Below, in pieces: positions 1-6,863 of a DNA stretch of 31,636 nt; the stretch's first letter is position 1, and the number at the start of each line of letters is the position of its first letter. The notes under the pieces are model-generated. The model worked only from the letters and a program-made list of their open reading frames with translations. It did not search any database and was not told where the DNA came from. The DNA is from an uncultured Alphaproteobacteria bacterium (GTDB taxonomy: Bacteria; Pseudomonadota; Alphaproteobacteria; Caulobacterales; Caulobacteraceae), in contig CALETE010000052.1 in the NCBI GenBank assembly GCA_937920085.1, forward strand, positions 1 to 31,636. Direction: 5' to 3'. A program made the translations under genes and the position numbers.

Positions 1-2
1 AC

Positions 3-77
3 AAGGGTGCGGTGAAGCAGGTCAAGGCCGAGGCGCGGGCCGAAGCTGCTGAGCGGTGGCGGAAGGGGAAGCGGTAG
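3..77 (+). CDS. C-terminal fragment of an unknown gene (partial)
   Basis: An open frame enters from the left edge and ends at a TAG at 75-77, giving 24 residues rich in Lys, Arg, Ala and Glu (it ends WRKGKR). The highly charged, helix-prone tail is compatible with many proteins and I do not recognise it. It is followed by about 90 bases before the toxin-antitoxin pair. No function is assigned, and it could also be a chance open frame. Confidence 0.35.
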   Translation, partial: KGAVKQVKAEARAEAAERWRKGKR

Positions 78-129
78 CGGACAGCAAGTAGACCTCCCTA
101 CCTGCTCGGCTTGTTATGTGACCAAGAAT

Positions 130-152
130 AAATCATTATGATTTGAATTCAA
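130..152. promoter_or_regulatory. Palindromic operator candidate of the parDE-like operon
   Basis: Bases 130-144 form a perfect inverted repeat (AAATCAT, central T, ATGATTT). It runs directly into a second perfect palindrome, TTGAATTCAA, at 143-152. The block ends 14 bases before the antitoxin ATG at 167. Ribbon-helix-helix antitoxins are known to bind such AT-rich palindromes and repress their own operon, so this is probably the autoregulatory operator. The palindromes are seen directly; the binding is inferred. Confidence 0.6.
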
Positions 153-166
153 TCAGAGGTGTCGCC

Positions 167-415
167 ATGGAGACCAAGGTCGTTACCGCACACATCCCTC
201 AGCCCCTAGCTGACAGGGTGGATGAAATTGCAGTTCGGCTGGAACGGTCGCGGGGATGGATCATGAAGCAGGCCTTGGCCGATTGGGTTGATCAAGAAGA
301 TGCGCGTCGCAGGCTAACCCTAGAGGCTCTGGCCGACGTTGATGCAGGCCAAGTTGTCGATCACAAGTCTATCCAAACCTGGGCGGCGAGCTTAGGCGAC
401 CCCGGGGAGATTTGA
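167..415 (+). CDS. Ribbon-helix-helix antitoxin, ParD/CopG type
   Basis: This 82-residue protein has the layout of a ribbon-helix-helix antitoxin. A short N-terminal strand (about residues 3-9, VVTAHIP) is followed by two helices around the SRGWIMKQAL segment. The acidic C-terminal half is the part that typically wraps and neutralises a ParE/RelE toxin. ATG 167 is chosen because AGAGG lies at 155-159, seven bases upstream; a TTG at 143 would be in frame but sits in the operator palindrome. The stop at 413-415 lies just before the toxin start, so the pair is cotranscribed. It would act in the cytoplasm as both toxin inhibitor and operon repressor. The family is confident; assignment to a named ParD subgroup is not. 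Confidence 0.85.
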   Translation: METKVVTAHIPQPLADRVDEIAVRLERSRGWIMKQALADWVDQEDARRRLTLEALADVDAGQVVDHKSIQTWAASLGDPGEI

Positions 416-420
416 GGGCC

Positions 421-699
421 GTGGAAGGTCTAATGTGGACCAGCAAGGCCAGATCAGACCTTGTCCGACTTTATGAATTCCTAGCACCGGTCAATCAAAG
501 GGCCGCCGCCGCGACAATCCAGAGGCTCGCTGCGGCGCCCGATCAACTGCGAAGGCATCCGCGACTCGGAGAGCGCCTAGATGAGTTTAACCCTCGCGAG
601 GTTCGGCGCATCCTGGTTGCGCAATATGAGCTTCGTTACGAGGTCCAGGGCTCAACAATCTACGTTTTGCGTATTTGGCATGGGCGGGAAGACCGATAG
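421..699 (+). CDS. ParE/RelE-family toxin
   Basis: The protein (about 92 residues from this start) fits the ParE/RelE toxin fold. It has an N-terminal WTSKARSDLVRLYEFLAPVN segment, a central PRLGERLDEF stretch, and a C-terminal REVRRILVAQYELRYEV...IYVLRIWHGRED block typical of the family. ParE toxins poison DNA gyrase and RelE toxins cleave mRNA; sequence alone does not settle which applies here. GTG 421 is preferred because it puts five residues before the conserved WT, as in relatives. TTG 412 (overlapping the antitoxin stop) and ATG 433 (preceded by GGAAGG) are alternatives. It forms a two-gene operon with the antitoxin. The frame looks intact. Confidence 0.83.
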   Translation: MEGLMWTSKARSDLVRLYEFLAPVNQRAAAATIQRLAAAPDQLRRHPRLGERLDEFNPREVRRILVAQYELRYEVQGSTIYVLRIWHGREDR

Positions 700-985
700 A
701 TCGTTTTCAGCATCCGTGAAGGTGACAAGGTCTACACATTGGTGATGCAAACTGTGATCCTACCCTTGAACCCGCATTGGAGCGGATCATTCACCCGAAC
801 CCCATAACCCTAAACGTGCCTTAGCACCCCTTGGCCTCAGAAATTTACACTGGGTGAATTTCATCCTTGCTGCTCGGAGGCCCAAGGTCTCGCAACCCAG
901 CTTCTCCAAAGTAGGCACCATGTGTGCCGATTTAGTGCGGTGGCGAGAGGGTTCGCCCTCATGGTCCAGCACCACTCATACCCGA
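700..985. other. Gene-poor stretch between toxin gene and serB
   Basis: These 286 bases contain no gene I can support. A 62-codon open frame on the minus strand (787-975) has no recognisable domain. A short hairpin at 947-960 (GAGGG, TTCG loop, CCCTC) lies about 25 bases beyond the serB stop and could help end serB transcription, but it has no run of T. The segment may be a remnant of DNA brought in with the toxin-antitoxin pair. Confidence 0.4.
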
Positions 986-1879
986 TCAATCCTCGACAAA
1001 CTCCTCAACCCGATAGCCCTGGAAATACAGTCCAGCCGTAAGGTCGGCATAGTCCAGCTTGGCGTCGGCCTGGGCCGCGACAATAGGCTTGGCGCGATAG
1101 GCGAGACCCAGACCCGCCGCCTCGATCATGGCTAGGTCATTGGCACCGTCGCCCAGGGCCATGGTCAGCAGAGGGTCCAACCCCAGGGCTTTGGTTTCAC
1201 CGATTAGGGCGTCCAACTTGGCCTGGCGCCCAAGTATCGGATCAGCCACCTGCCCGGTCAGCTTGTCGCCATCGACCATCAGGGTGTTGGACTTGTGCCC
1301 ATGAAAGCCCGCAGCTTTGGCCACCCGCTCTGTGAAGAAGGTGAAACCGCCGGAGACCAGCATGCACCTTGCCCCATGATGGGCCATGGTCCTCACCAGG
1401 GTCCGGGCACCAGGATTAAGCTGCACTCTCTCATCATAGGTAGCCTGCAGGGCGTCGATAGAGAGACCCTTGAGCATGGCCACCCGCTCGCGCAGGGCGG
1501 CGTCGAATTCCAGCTCGCCACGCATAGCGCGCTCGGTGATGGCCGAGACCTGATCCTTGACCCCGGCGAAATCGGCCAGCTCATCTAGGCACTCACAGCC
1601 GATAATGGTGGAATCCATGTCGGCGATCAGCAAGCCCTTGCGACGGCCCTCAAGGGGCTGGACACAGACATCGATCTGCCGCGCTCCAAGGGCTTGGACG
1701 ACATAGGCCCGCAGGGTCGTGACCTCGCCGCCCTCAAGCAAAACATCCATAGCGCCAGGGCCAAGGTGACTTGGCTCCTTGACGTGGGCCCCCAGCGCTG
1801 CGAGCCTTGGGGTGATATCGCCGATGGCGGCGGTGACGAGGTCGGCGTTTGCACCGACAAGGGTAAGAGCAATCTGCAT
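986..1879 (-). CDS. serB: Phosphoserine phosphatase SerB
   Basis: This 297-residue HAD-superfamily enzyme hydrolyses O-phosphoserine to serine, the last step of the phosphorylated serine pathway in the cytoplasm. The motif-I nucleophile pair is in DMDST (Asp87 and Asp89), the motif-II serine is in SGGFTFF (Ser176), and motif IV is GDGAND (243-248). An ACT-like N-terminal region of about 75 residues precedes the catalytic domain, as in many proteobacterial SerB proteins. The start at 1877-1879 gives the usual N-terminus (MQIALTLVGAN). An in-frame ATG four codons upstream (1889-1891) is an alternative that would overlap miaA more deeply. The gene is divergent from miaA and shares two bases of start codon with it, so its promoter must lie inside miaA. 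Confidence 0.95.
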   Translation of the reverse strand: MQIALTLVGANADLVTAAIGDITPRLAALGAHVKEPSHLGPGAMDVLLEGGEVTTLRAYVVQALGARQIDVCVQPLEGRRKGLLIADMDSTIIGCECLDELADFAGVKDQVSAITERAMRGELEFDAALRERVAMLKGLSIDALQATYDERVQLNPGARTLVRTMAHHGARCMLVSGGFTFFTERVAKAAGFHGHKSNTLMVDGDKLTGQVADPILGRQAKLDALIGETKALGLDPLLTMALGDGANDLAMIEAAGLGLAYRAKPIVAAQADAKLDYADLTAGLYFQGYRVEEFVED

Positions 1880-2783
1880 GACGCCCCGCATCTGGCTGAT
1901 CGCTGGTCCGACGGCAAGCGGCAAGTCTGCCTTGGCCCTGGCTTTGGCACAGAAGTTGGGCGCTGAGATCATCGGCGCAGACGCTATTCAGCTCTATGCA
2001 GACCTCCCCATTTTAAGTGCCGCGCCGTCTGCGGAAGACCTAGTGGCGGTACCTCACCATCTGGTGAGCGCGGCCGACGCGGCGGACGGCTGGTCGGTGG
2101 GGCGCTGGCTGGAGGCGGCTAATGCCGTCATCAAAGATGGTCGATCCTATGTGGTGGTCGGTGGGACGGGCCTCTATTTCAAAGCCATCACCAAGGGCCT
2201 CGCCGTTATGCCCCCCCTGCCCCACGGCATCCGCACCGAGACTCACGCAGAGTATGACGCCTTGGGCGAAGCCGCCTTTCGTGAGCGGCTGGCAAGGGTC
2301 GATCCCGTGGCAGAAGCCCGGATCATGCCCCGGGACCGCCAGCGCCTGTCCCGAGCCTGGGAGGTCTATGCCGGCACAGGCCGCAGCCTTTCTGACTGGC
2401 AGGCCGATAATGCCGGTGCCCTTCCCGATGGGTCATGGCGAGGTGTGGTCCTCGAGCCCCCCCGCGAAGGGCTATATGCCCGCTGCGACCTAAGGTTCGA
2501 GGCCATGATGGCAGCAGGTGCCTTGGACGAGGTGGCCGCCCTAGCCGCCCGCGGGCTATCCCCCACCCTGCCGGCCATGAAGGCTGTGGGATATCGGGAG
2601 CTGACCGCACATTTGAGGGGTGACCTTAGCCGCGAAGCCGCCATTGCCGCCGCCCAGATGGAGACCCGCCGCTATGCCAAGCGCCAGACCACTTGGGCCC
2701 GGGGGCAAATGGCCGATTGGGCTCGGATCACTGCCCTAGACCCTAAAGACCAGATTGAGGCCCTCAATTTGTGGATTGGGTGA
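1878..2783 (+). CDS. miaA: tRNA dimethylallyltransferase MiaA
   Basis: MiaA transfers a dimethylallyl group to N6 of A37 in tRNAs that read codons starting with U. The 301-residue protein has the P-loop GPTASGKS (residues 10-17), the GADAIQLY segment at the place of the usual DSxQxY motif, GGTGLYFKA near residue 95, and the C-terminal METRRYAKRQTTWAR tRNA-binding stretch. The usual Ser-Arg of the DSRQ motif is replaced (DAIQ), a mild departure. ATG 1878 places the P-loop where the family has it; AAGAG at 1865-1869 is a plausible ribosome site. The gene is divergent from serB with overlapping start codons. A small GC hairpin at 2791-2804 follows the stop. Confidence 0.94.
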   Translation: MTPRIWLIAGPTASGKSALALALAQKLGAEIIGADAIQLYADLPILSAAPSAEDLVAVPHHLVSAADAADGWSVGRWLEAANAVIKDGRSYVVVGGTGLYFKAITKGLAVMPPLPHGIRTETHAEYDALGEAAFRERLARVDPVAEARIMPRDRQRLSRAWEVYAGTGRSLSDWQADNAGALPDGSWRGVVLEPPREGLYARCDLRFEAMMAAGALDEVAALAARGLSPTLPAMKAVGYRELTAHLRGDLSREAAIAAAQMETRRYAKRQTTWARGQMADWARITALDPKDQIEALNLWIG

Positions 2784-2804
2784 ATTCATCCCCGCACCTG
2801 CGGG

Positions 2805-2833
2805 TTGACGGCCTCTACGGGGCATGGCATTTC
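2805..2833 (+). promoter_or_regulatory. Possible ilvB promoter
   Basis: TTGACG at 2805-2810 matches a -35 element well. After a 17-base spacer the -10 position reads CATTTC (2828-2833), a poor match. A start near 2840 would place the leader peptide about 20 bases into the transcript, which fits an attenuation leader. The call rests mainly on that spacing. Confidence 0.35.
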
Positions 2834-2860
2834 TTAGGCCTTAGTTTTCGGAGCAGACCT

Positions 2861-2905
2861 TTGCGTCAGATCCTCGTACTTTATAGGCGACCTGCCGCGG
2901 GCTGA
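2861..2905 (+). CDS. ilvL: ilv leader peptide (attenuation control)
   Basis: A 14-codon reading frame starts at TTG 2861 with CGGAG at 2849-2853, seven bases upstream, and stops at TGA 2903-2905. Codons 4-7 (2870-2881) are ATC CTC GTA CTT, that is Ile-Leu-Val-Leu, the three branched-chain amino acids whose synthesis the downstream gene begins. The stop codon lies inside a large hairpin, and a terminator follows 30 bases later. This is the arrangement of a ribosome-mediated attenuator. Attenuation of ilvBN has been reported for Caulobacter as I recall. The unusual start codon is the main uncertainty. Confidence 0.6.
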   Translation: MRQILVLYRRPAAG

Positions 2906-2926
2906 TTTCAGTCCGTGAAAGGTCGC
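2887..2926 (+). promoter_or_regulatory. Leader hairpin (pause / anti-antiterminator)
   Basis: GCGACC at 2887-2892 pairs with GGTCGC at 2921-2926. Inside it, CGGGCTG (2898-2904) pairs with CAGTCCG (2909-2915) around an ATTT loop, with one G-T pair. The end of the leader peptide frame is embedded in the 5' arm, so ribosome position would decide whether the hairpin forms. I could not identify a convincing competing antiterminator helix by eye. Confidence 0.6.
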
Positions 2927-2935
2927 TTGCAACCG

Positions 2936-2956
2936 GGCCCCCAGCGGGCCTTTTTT
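2936..2956 (+). terminator. Attenuator terminator upstream of ilvB
   Basis: GGCCC (2936-2940) and GGGCC (2946-2950) form a stem around CCAGC and are followed directly by six T residues (2951-2956). This is a textbook intrinsic terminator, but it sits 26 bases before the ilvB start, after the leader peptide. It is therefore best explained as an attenuator rather than the end of miaA, which stops 150 bases upstream. Confidence 0.75.
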
Positions 2957-2982
2957 AATGCCCTCTTCCCTAGGCCAAGACC

Positions 2983-4794
2983 ATGACCGTCCATCAATCT
3001 CTGCAAGCCGCTGACGACGCCACCGCCGATCAGAACATCATGTCGGGCGCCGAAATGGTGGTCCAAGCCATGATCGACCAAGGGGTCGAGGTGCTGTTCG
3101 GCTATCCCGGCGGCGCGGTCCTGCCGATCTATGACGCCCTCTTCGACAGGGAAGACAAGCTGCAGCATATTCTGGTCCGACACGAACAGGGTGCCACCCA
3201 TGCTGCCGAAGGCTATGCAAGGTCGACAGGCAAGCCTGGAGTTGTTCTGGTGACCTCTGGCCCAGGGGCGACAAACGCCATTACAGGGATTGTCGATGCC
3301 TTGATGGACTCCATTCCCATGGTGGTCATTACCGGCCAAGTCGCAACCCACCTGATTGGCACCGACGCCTTCCAGGAGTGCGACACCATCGGCATGACCC
3401 GCTCGGTGACCAAGCACAACTATCTGGTCAAGAATGTCGCCGACCTGCCGGCCATCCTGCACGAGGCATTTCACATCGCTACCCATGGTCGCCCAGGCCC
3501 CGTGGTCATCGATATCCCCAAGGATGTTCAATTCGCAAAGGGGGTTTATCAGGGGCCACAGGCGGTCAAACACGCCCATAATTATGCGCCGCGGACCAAG
3601 GGCGATCCGACCAAGATCGCTCAAGCCGCAGCCCTGATCGCCAGCGCCAAGCGGCCAATCTTCTATACCGGCGGTGGCGTCATCAATGCGGGGCCAAAGG
3701 CCAGCGCCCTGTTGCGCGATCTGGCCAAGCTGACCGGCGCGCCCGTGACCTCGACCCTGATGGGCCTGGGTGCCTTCCCGTCCAGCGACCCGCAATGGCT
3801 GGGCATGTTAGGCATGCACGGCAGCTTCGAAGCCAATAATGCCATGCATGACTGCGACGTGATGATCTGCATCGGCGCGCGGTTTGACGACCGGGTCACA
3901 GGCCGATTGGACGCCTTTTCACCGGGCAGCAAGAAGATCCACATCGACATTGATCCCTCGTCCATTTCGAAGAATGTCCGCGCCGATATCGGCATTGTCG
4001 GCGACGCTGGTAGCGTCATGGAAGACCTGATCGCCGCCTGGAAAACGATCAAGGCGAAGTCGGATCCGTCGGCCCTCTCCGATTGGTGGGCGCAGATTGA
4101 AACCTGGCGGGCGCGGAAGTCCTTCCGCTACAGCCCAGACGCCAACCACATCAAACCGCAGTATGCCCTTGAGCGTCTGCAGGCCCTCACCCAGGACCGC
4201 GACACCTATATTACCACCGAGGTCGGACAGCATCAGATGTGGGCCGCCCAGTTCCTCCACTTCGAGGAGCCCAATCGCTGGATGACCTCTGGCGGGCTGG
4301 GGACCATGGGCTATGGCCTGCCCGCCGCCATCGGCGTCCAGTTGGCCCATCCAAACAGCTTGGTCATCGACATTGCTGGGGATGCCAGCGTCCAGATGAC
4401 CATGCAGGAAATGAGCTGCGCCGTTCAGCACGGCCTGCCCATCAAGATTTTCATCCTGAACAACGAATGGATGGGCATGGTCCGCCAGTGGCAGCAATTG
4501 CTGCATGGTGAGCGCTATTCACACTCCTATTCCGCGAGCCTGCCAGACTTCGTGAAGATGGCAGAGGCCTTCGGCGCAGTAGGAATTCGGGCTGAGACCC
4601 CTGACGAACTGGACGCCAAGATCCTGGAAATGATCAACAGCGACAAGCCTGTGCTCTTCGACTGCCGAGTGACCAAGGAAGAAAACTGCCTGCCCATGAT
4701 CCCGTCCGGCAAGGCGCATAACGAGATGATCCTGGCCGACGATGGCCAGGATATCGGCAGCGTCATCGGCGAGGAAGGCAAGGGTCTGGTCTAG
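2983..4794 (+). CDS. ilvB: Acetolactate synthase, large (catalytic) subunit
   Basis: This 603-residue thiamine-diphosphate enzyme condenses two pyruvates, or pyruvate and 2-oxobutyrate, in the first common step of valine, leucine and isoleucine synthesis. GYPGGAVLPIYDAL near residue 40 and the catalytic Glu68 (HEQGATH) belong to the N-terminal pyrimidine-binding domain. A central FAD-binding-like domain follows, then the diphosphate-binding GDAS (466-469) ending in Asn-Asn (493-494). The length is normal and no key residue is missing. It follows the attenuator leader. The regulatory subunit gene ilvN, normally adjacent, lies about 6.9 kb downstream at 11726, with unrelated genes between them. 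Confidence 0.97.
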   Translation: MTVHQSLQAADDATADQNIMSGAEMVVQAMIDQGVEVLFGYPGGAVLPIYDALFDREDKLQHILVRHEQGATHAAEGYARSTGKPGVVLVTSGPGATNAITGIVDALMDSIPMVVITGQVATHLIGTDAFQECDTIGMTRSVTKHNYLVKNVADLPAILHEAFHIATHGRPGPVVIDIPKDVQFAKGVYQGPQAVKHAHNYAPRTKGDPTKIAQAAALIASAKRPIFYTGGGVINAGPKASALLRDLAKLTGAPVTSTLMGLGAFPSSDPQWLGMLGMHGSFEANNAMHDCDVMICIGARFDDRVTGRLDAFSPGSKKIHIDIDPSSISKNVRADIGIVGDAGSVMEDLIAAWKTIKAKSDPSALSDWWAQIETWRARKSFRYSPDANHIKPQYALERLQALTQDRDTYITTEVGQHQMWAAQFLHFEEPNRWMTSGGLGTMGYGLPAAIGVQLAHPNSLVIDIAGDASVQMTMQEMSCAVQHGLPIKIFILNNEWMGMVRQWQQLLHGERYSHSYSASLPDFVKMAEAFGAVGIRAETPDELDAKILEMINSDKPVLFDCRVTKEENCLPMIPSGKAHNEMILADDGQDIGSVIGEEGKGLV

Positions 4795-4795
4795 C

Positions 4796-5134
4796 ATGTC
4801 GCTGGAAGCCTCCTGCCATTGCGGCTCTGTCCGCATGGCTCTGGATGTGGCCCCGGAAACGGTTACAGACTGCAACTGCTCAATCTGTCGGCGGTACGGT
4901 GTGCTCTGGGCTTACTATGCGCCAGGGTCTGTGGACTTCATTGAGCCCAATGGACCGACCGACACCTATGAGTGGGGTGATCGCATGATCACCTTCCACC
5001 GCTGCCGATCCTGCGGCTGCGTCACCCATTGGGCTGATAAGGATCTCAGCTATGACCGCATGGGGGTCAATGCCCGGCTTCTCCCCCCTGAGGTCCTAGC
5101 CGCAGTCCCGGTGCTCCACCTCGATCGCGCCTGA
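4796..5134 (+). CDS. GFA-family (CENP-V/GFA domain) zinc-binding protein
   Basis: The 112-residue protein begins right after the ilvB stop (one base between) and carries the cysteine pattern of the GFA/CENP-V fold: CHCG near residue 7, CNCSICRRYG near residue 28 and CRSCGC near residue 70. Family members bind zinc. Some were named glutathione-dependent formaldehyde-activating enzymes, but most have no proven reaction. The tight spacing suggests cotranscription with ilvB, and AGGG at 4781-4784 is a possible ribosome site. A role in branched-chain synthesis is not implied. It converges on the globin gene with six bases between the stops. Confidence 0.85.
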   Translation: MSLEASCHCGSVRMALDVAPETVTDCNCSICRRYGVLWAYYAPGSVDFIEPNGPTDTYEWGDRMITFHRCRSCGCVTHWADKDLSYDRMGVNARLLPPEVLAAVPVLHLDRA

Positions 5135-5140
5135 AATCCG

Positions 5141-5539
5141 TCAACCCCGTCCGGCCATATTGCGGGCCATGTTGGCGAAGGCCTGGTTGATGAGCGTTTC
5201 CATCGCGGGGTCGATCTCAGCCTCCTTTAGGGACCGCGTCATGGCATGGGTCCATTGCGCCGCTGTAGCGGCTGAGACTGGCACTGTTGCATGCATAGTC
5301 ATCATGCAGCGGCCTGGATTGGCCTCAAACCAAGTCCTGGGGCCGCCCAACCACCCGGTCAAAAATCCAGCAAGTGATGTGCGCATGGGTTCAAGATCAG
5401 GCGCATGCAAACGGCGCAGGTCCGCATAGGCCAGATCCGAATCCATGAGATCGTAAAACCGCTCGACAATCCGGCGCACCTTGGGGTCGCCACCGATCAC
5501 TTCAAATGGCGTTTCGGTCTCAGGCTGCAGGTCTGACAT
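5141..5539 (-). CDS. Group II truncated haemoglobin
   Basis: This 132-residue single-domain globin has the group II truncated-haemoglobin pattern: FY at 28-29 (B9-B10), LRRLHAPDLEPMRTSLAGFL and TGWLGGP in the middle, the proximal haem histidine at His83 (MTMH), and Trp96 at the G8 position that marks group II. Such proteins bind O2, NO or peroxide in the cytoplasm and may serve in detoxification or sensing. It lies 55 bases downstream of the BLUF gene on the same strand, so it may be the last gene of a folE-BLUF-globin transcript. The exact ligand and partner cannot be told from sequence. Confidence 0.85.
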   Translation of the reverse strand: MSDLQPETETPFEVIGGDPKVRRIVERFYDLMDSDLAYADLRRLHAPDLEPMRTSLAGFLTGWLGGPRTWFEANPGRCMMTMHATVPVSAATAAQWTHAMTRSLKEAEIDPAMETLINQAFANMARNMAGRG

Positions 5540-5594
5540 GACCCGACTTCGGCAAATTATCCCGGTCTCGCCTTGATAGACGTCAAATTCGCGA

Positions 5595-6020
5595 TCAGCC
5601 GCGGTTGACCACCGAGGCGGAGGCCATGAGTTCCGTCAGCAGGGCAAGGGTTGCCTGACCCGAACACTCAAAGGGGTTCAACTCCACATGCTTGAAATAC
5701 TTCAGCACGAGAGAGGGGTTCAGCTTAGAAATGCTGACCAGGCCCATGGTCCAGGCACCGAACTTGCGCTCAGTGATTTCCTCATAGACCAGCAAACGCA
5801 CCTGCTGATGGCGGGGGTCGCGGACAATGGTGGAATAGAGATCGCAGACCTCATCACGACCGCCTTCGAGCACCTGGATGAACAGGCTATCGGAGGCGCA
5901 GAGCATGCCCGTGACCCCATGGGCTGGATTGTTCTTGCGGGCGATTTCGACAATCTTCTCGAGATCGGAAGCCGAAGCCTTGGCGACGGGGCGGCTGGCG
6001 TAAAGGCAACGGACGAGCAT
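5595..6020 (-). CDS. BLUF-domain blue-light receptor
   Basis: The 141-residue protein is a stand-alone BLUF domain that would bind FAD and sense blue light. All photocycle residues are present at the spacing known from AppA: Tyr7, Asn31, Gln49, Trp90 and Met92. HGVTGML and FIQVLEGG are the family blocks. The C-terminal 45 residues are a short helical cap without an output enzyme domain, so signalling would go through a protein partner that is not visible here. GAGGC lies just upstream of the ATG. The folE stop is seven bases upstream, so the two genes are almost certainly cotranscribed. Confidence 0.93.
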   Translation of the reverse strand: MLVRCLYASRPVAKASASDLEKIVEIARKNNPAHGVTGMLCASDSLFIQVLEGGRDEVCDLYSTIVRDPRHQQVRLLVYEEITERKFGAWTMGLVSISKLNPSLVLKYFKHVELNPFECSGQATLALLTELMASASVVNRG

Positions 6021-6027
6021 CTGAGCC

Positions 6028-6741
6028 TCACTTTCTTTGATTCAGGAGGGACAGGAATTCGCTGCGCAGGGTGTGATCTTTCAGGAAGGATCCGCGCATC
6101 ACGCTATTGATCATCTTGGTTTCGCTATCCTTCACGCCGCGCCAGTGCATACAGAAGTGATCCGCTTCCATGACAATGGCCAGACCGTCCGGTCGCACCT
6201 TGTCCATCAGGACATTGGCCATTTGGGCGATGGCTTCTTCCTGAATCTGGGGCCGAGACATAATCCATTCCGCCAGACGGGCGTACTTCGACAGGCCAAT
6301 CAAGTTGGAATGCTCATTGGGCATGAGGCCAATCCACAGCCGCCCCATAATTGGGCAGAAGTGATGGCTGCAGGCACTGCGCACGGTTATGGGGCCGACA
6401 ATCATCAGCTCGTTGAGCGCCTCGGCGTTCGGAAATTCCGTTACGGTAGGCGGCTCCATATAGCGGCCACGGAACACCTCTGTGACGTACATCTTGGCGA
6501 CCCGGCGGGCGGTGTCGTGAGTATTGTGGTCGGTCTCGGTGTCGATCACCAGGCTCTCAAGGACACCTTTGAACTTGTCAGCGACTTCCGCCAGCAGTGC
6601 ATCCATATCGCCGGGCTCCATGAAGGCGGCGATATTATCATTGGCATTGAACCGCTTGCGGGCCTTCTGGATCCGGTTGCGGATCTTGGCGGAGACGGGT
6701 TCGTTGGGTGGGTCCGCGGGAGATTCTGACGGGGTTTTCAA
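6028..6741 (-). CDS. folE: GTP cyclohydrolase I (FolE)
   Basis: FolE converts GTP to 7,8-dihydroneopterin triphosphate, the entry to folate, pterin and queuosine-type pathways. The 237-residue protein keeps the zinc ligands Cys124 and His127 in SACSHHFCPIMG and Cys197 in HFCMHWRG. The HNTHDTARRVAKMYVTEVF block stands where the common enzyme has a DTPxRV block. The wording around the active site differs from the E. coli type, which suggests a divergent subfamily. The start is TTG 6739-6741 with no clear ribosome site; ATG at 6619-6621 would remove a charged 40-residue leader. It heads a probable operon with the BLUF gene. Confidence 0.9.
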   Translation of the reverse strand: MKTPSESPADPPNEPVSAKIRNRIQKARKRFNANDNIAAFMEPGDMDALLAEVADKFKGVLESLVIDTETDHNTHDTARRVAKMYVTEVFRGRYMEPPTVTEFPNAEALNELMIVGPITVRSACSHHFCPIMGRLWIGLMPNEHSNLIGLSKYARLAEWIMSRPQIQEEAIAQMANVLMDKVRPDGLAIVMEADHFCMHWRGVKDSETKMINSVMRGSFLKDHTLRSEFLSLLNQRK

Positions 6742-6863
6742 GACACGCCTGTTTTGACAGATGACGGCAGACCAAGCTCTGCCATACCTAACTGAAGCGT
6801 CCTGCGATCTTGCGCAAGCCCCGCGAGGCTTTCAACGTGGCCATGAGCCTGCAACCCAAGCAG

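Noticed and set aside
2791..2804. GC hairpin CCCGC/GCGGG after miaA considered as a terminator
   Set aside because: It has a five-pair stem but no T run, and the proposed ilvB -35 element begins at the next base. Evidence is too weak for a separate feature.
2908..3795. Long minus-strand open frame opposite ilvB (295 codons)
   Set aside because: It is a mirror of the ilvB coding sequence in a GC-rich codon pattern, shows no domain, and would start inside an essential gene.
6037..6729. Plus-strand open frame of 230 codons opposite folE
   Set aside because: It lies fully within folE, whose zinc and active-site motifs are intact. The plus-strand product has no known pattern.
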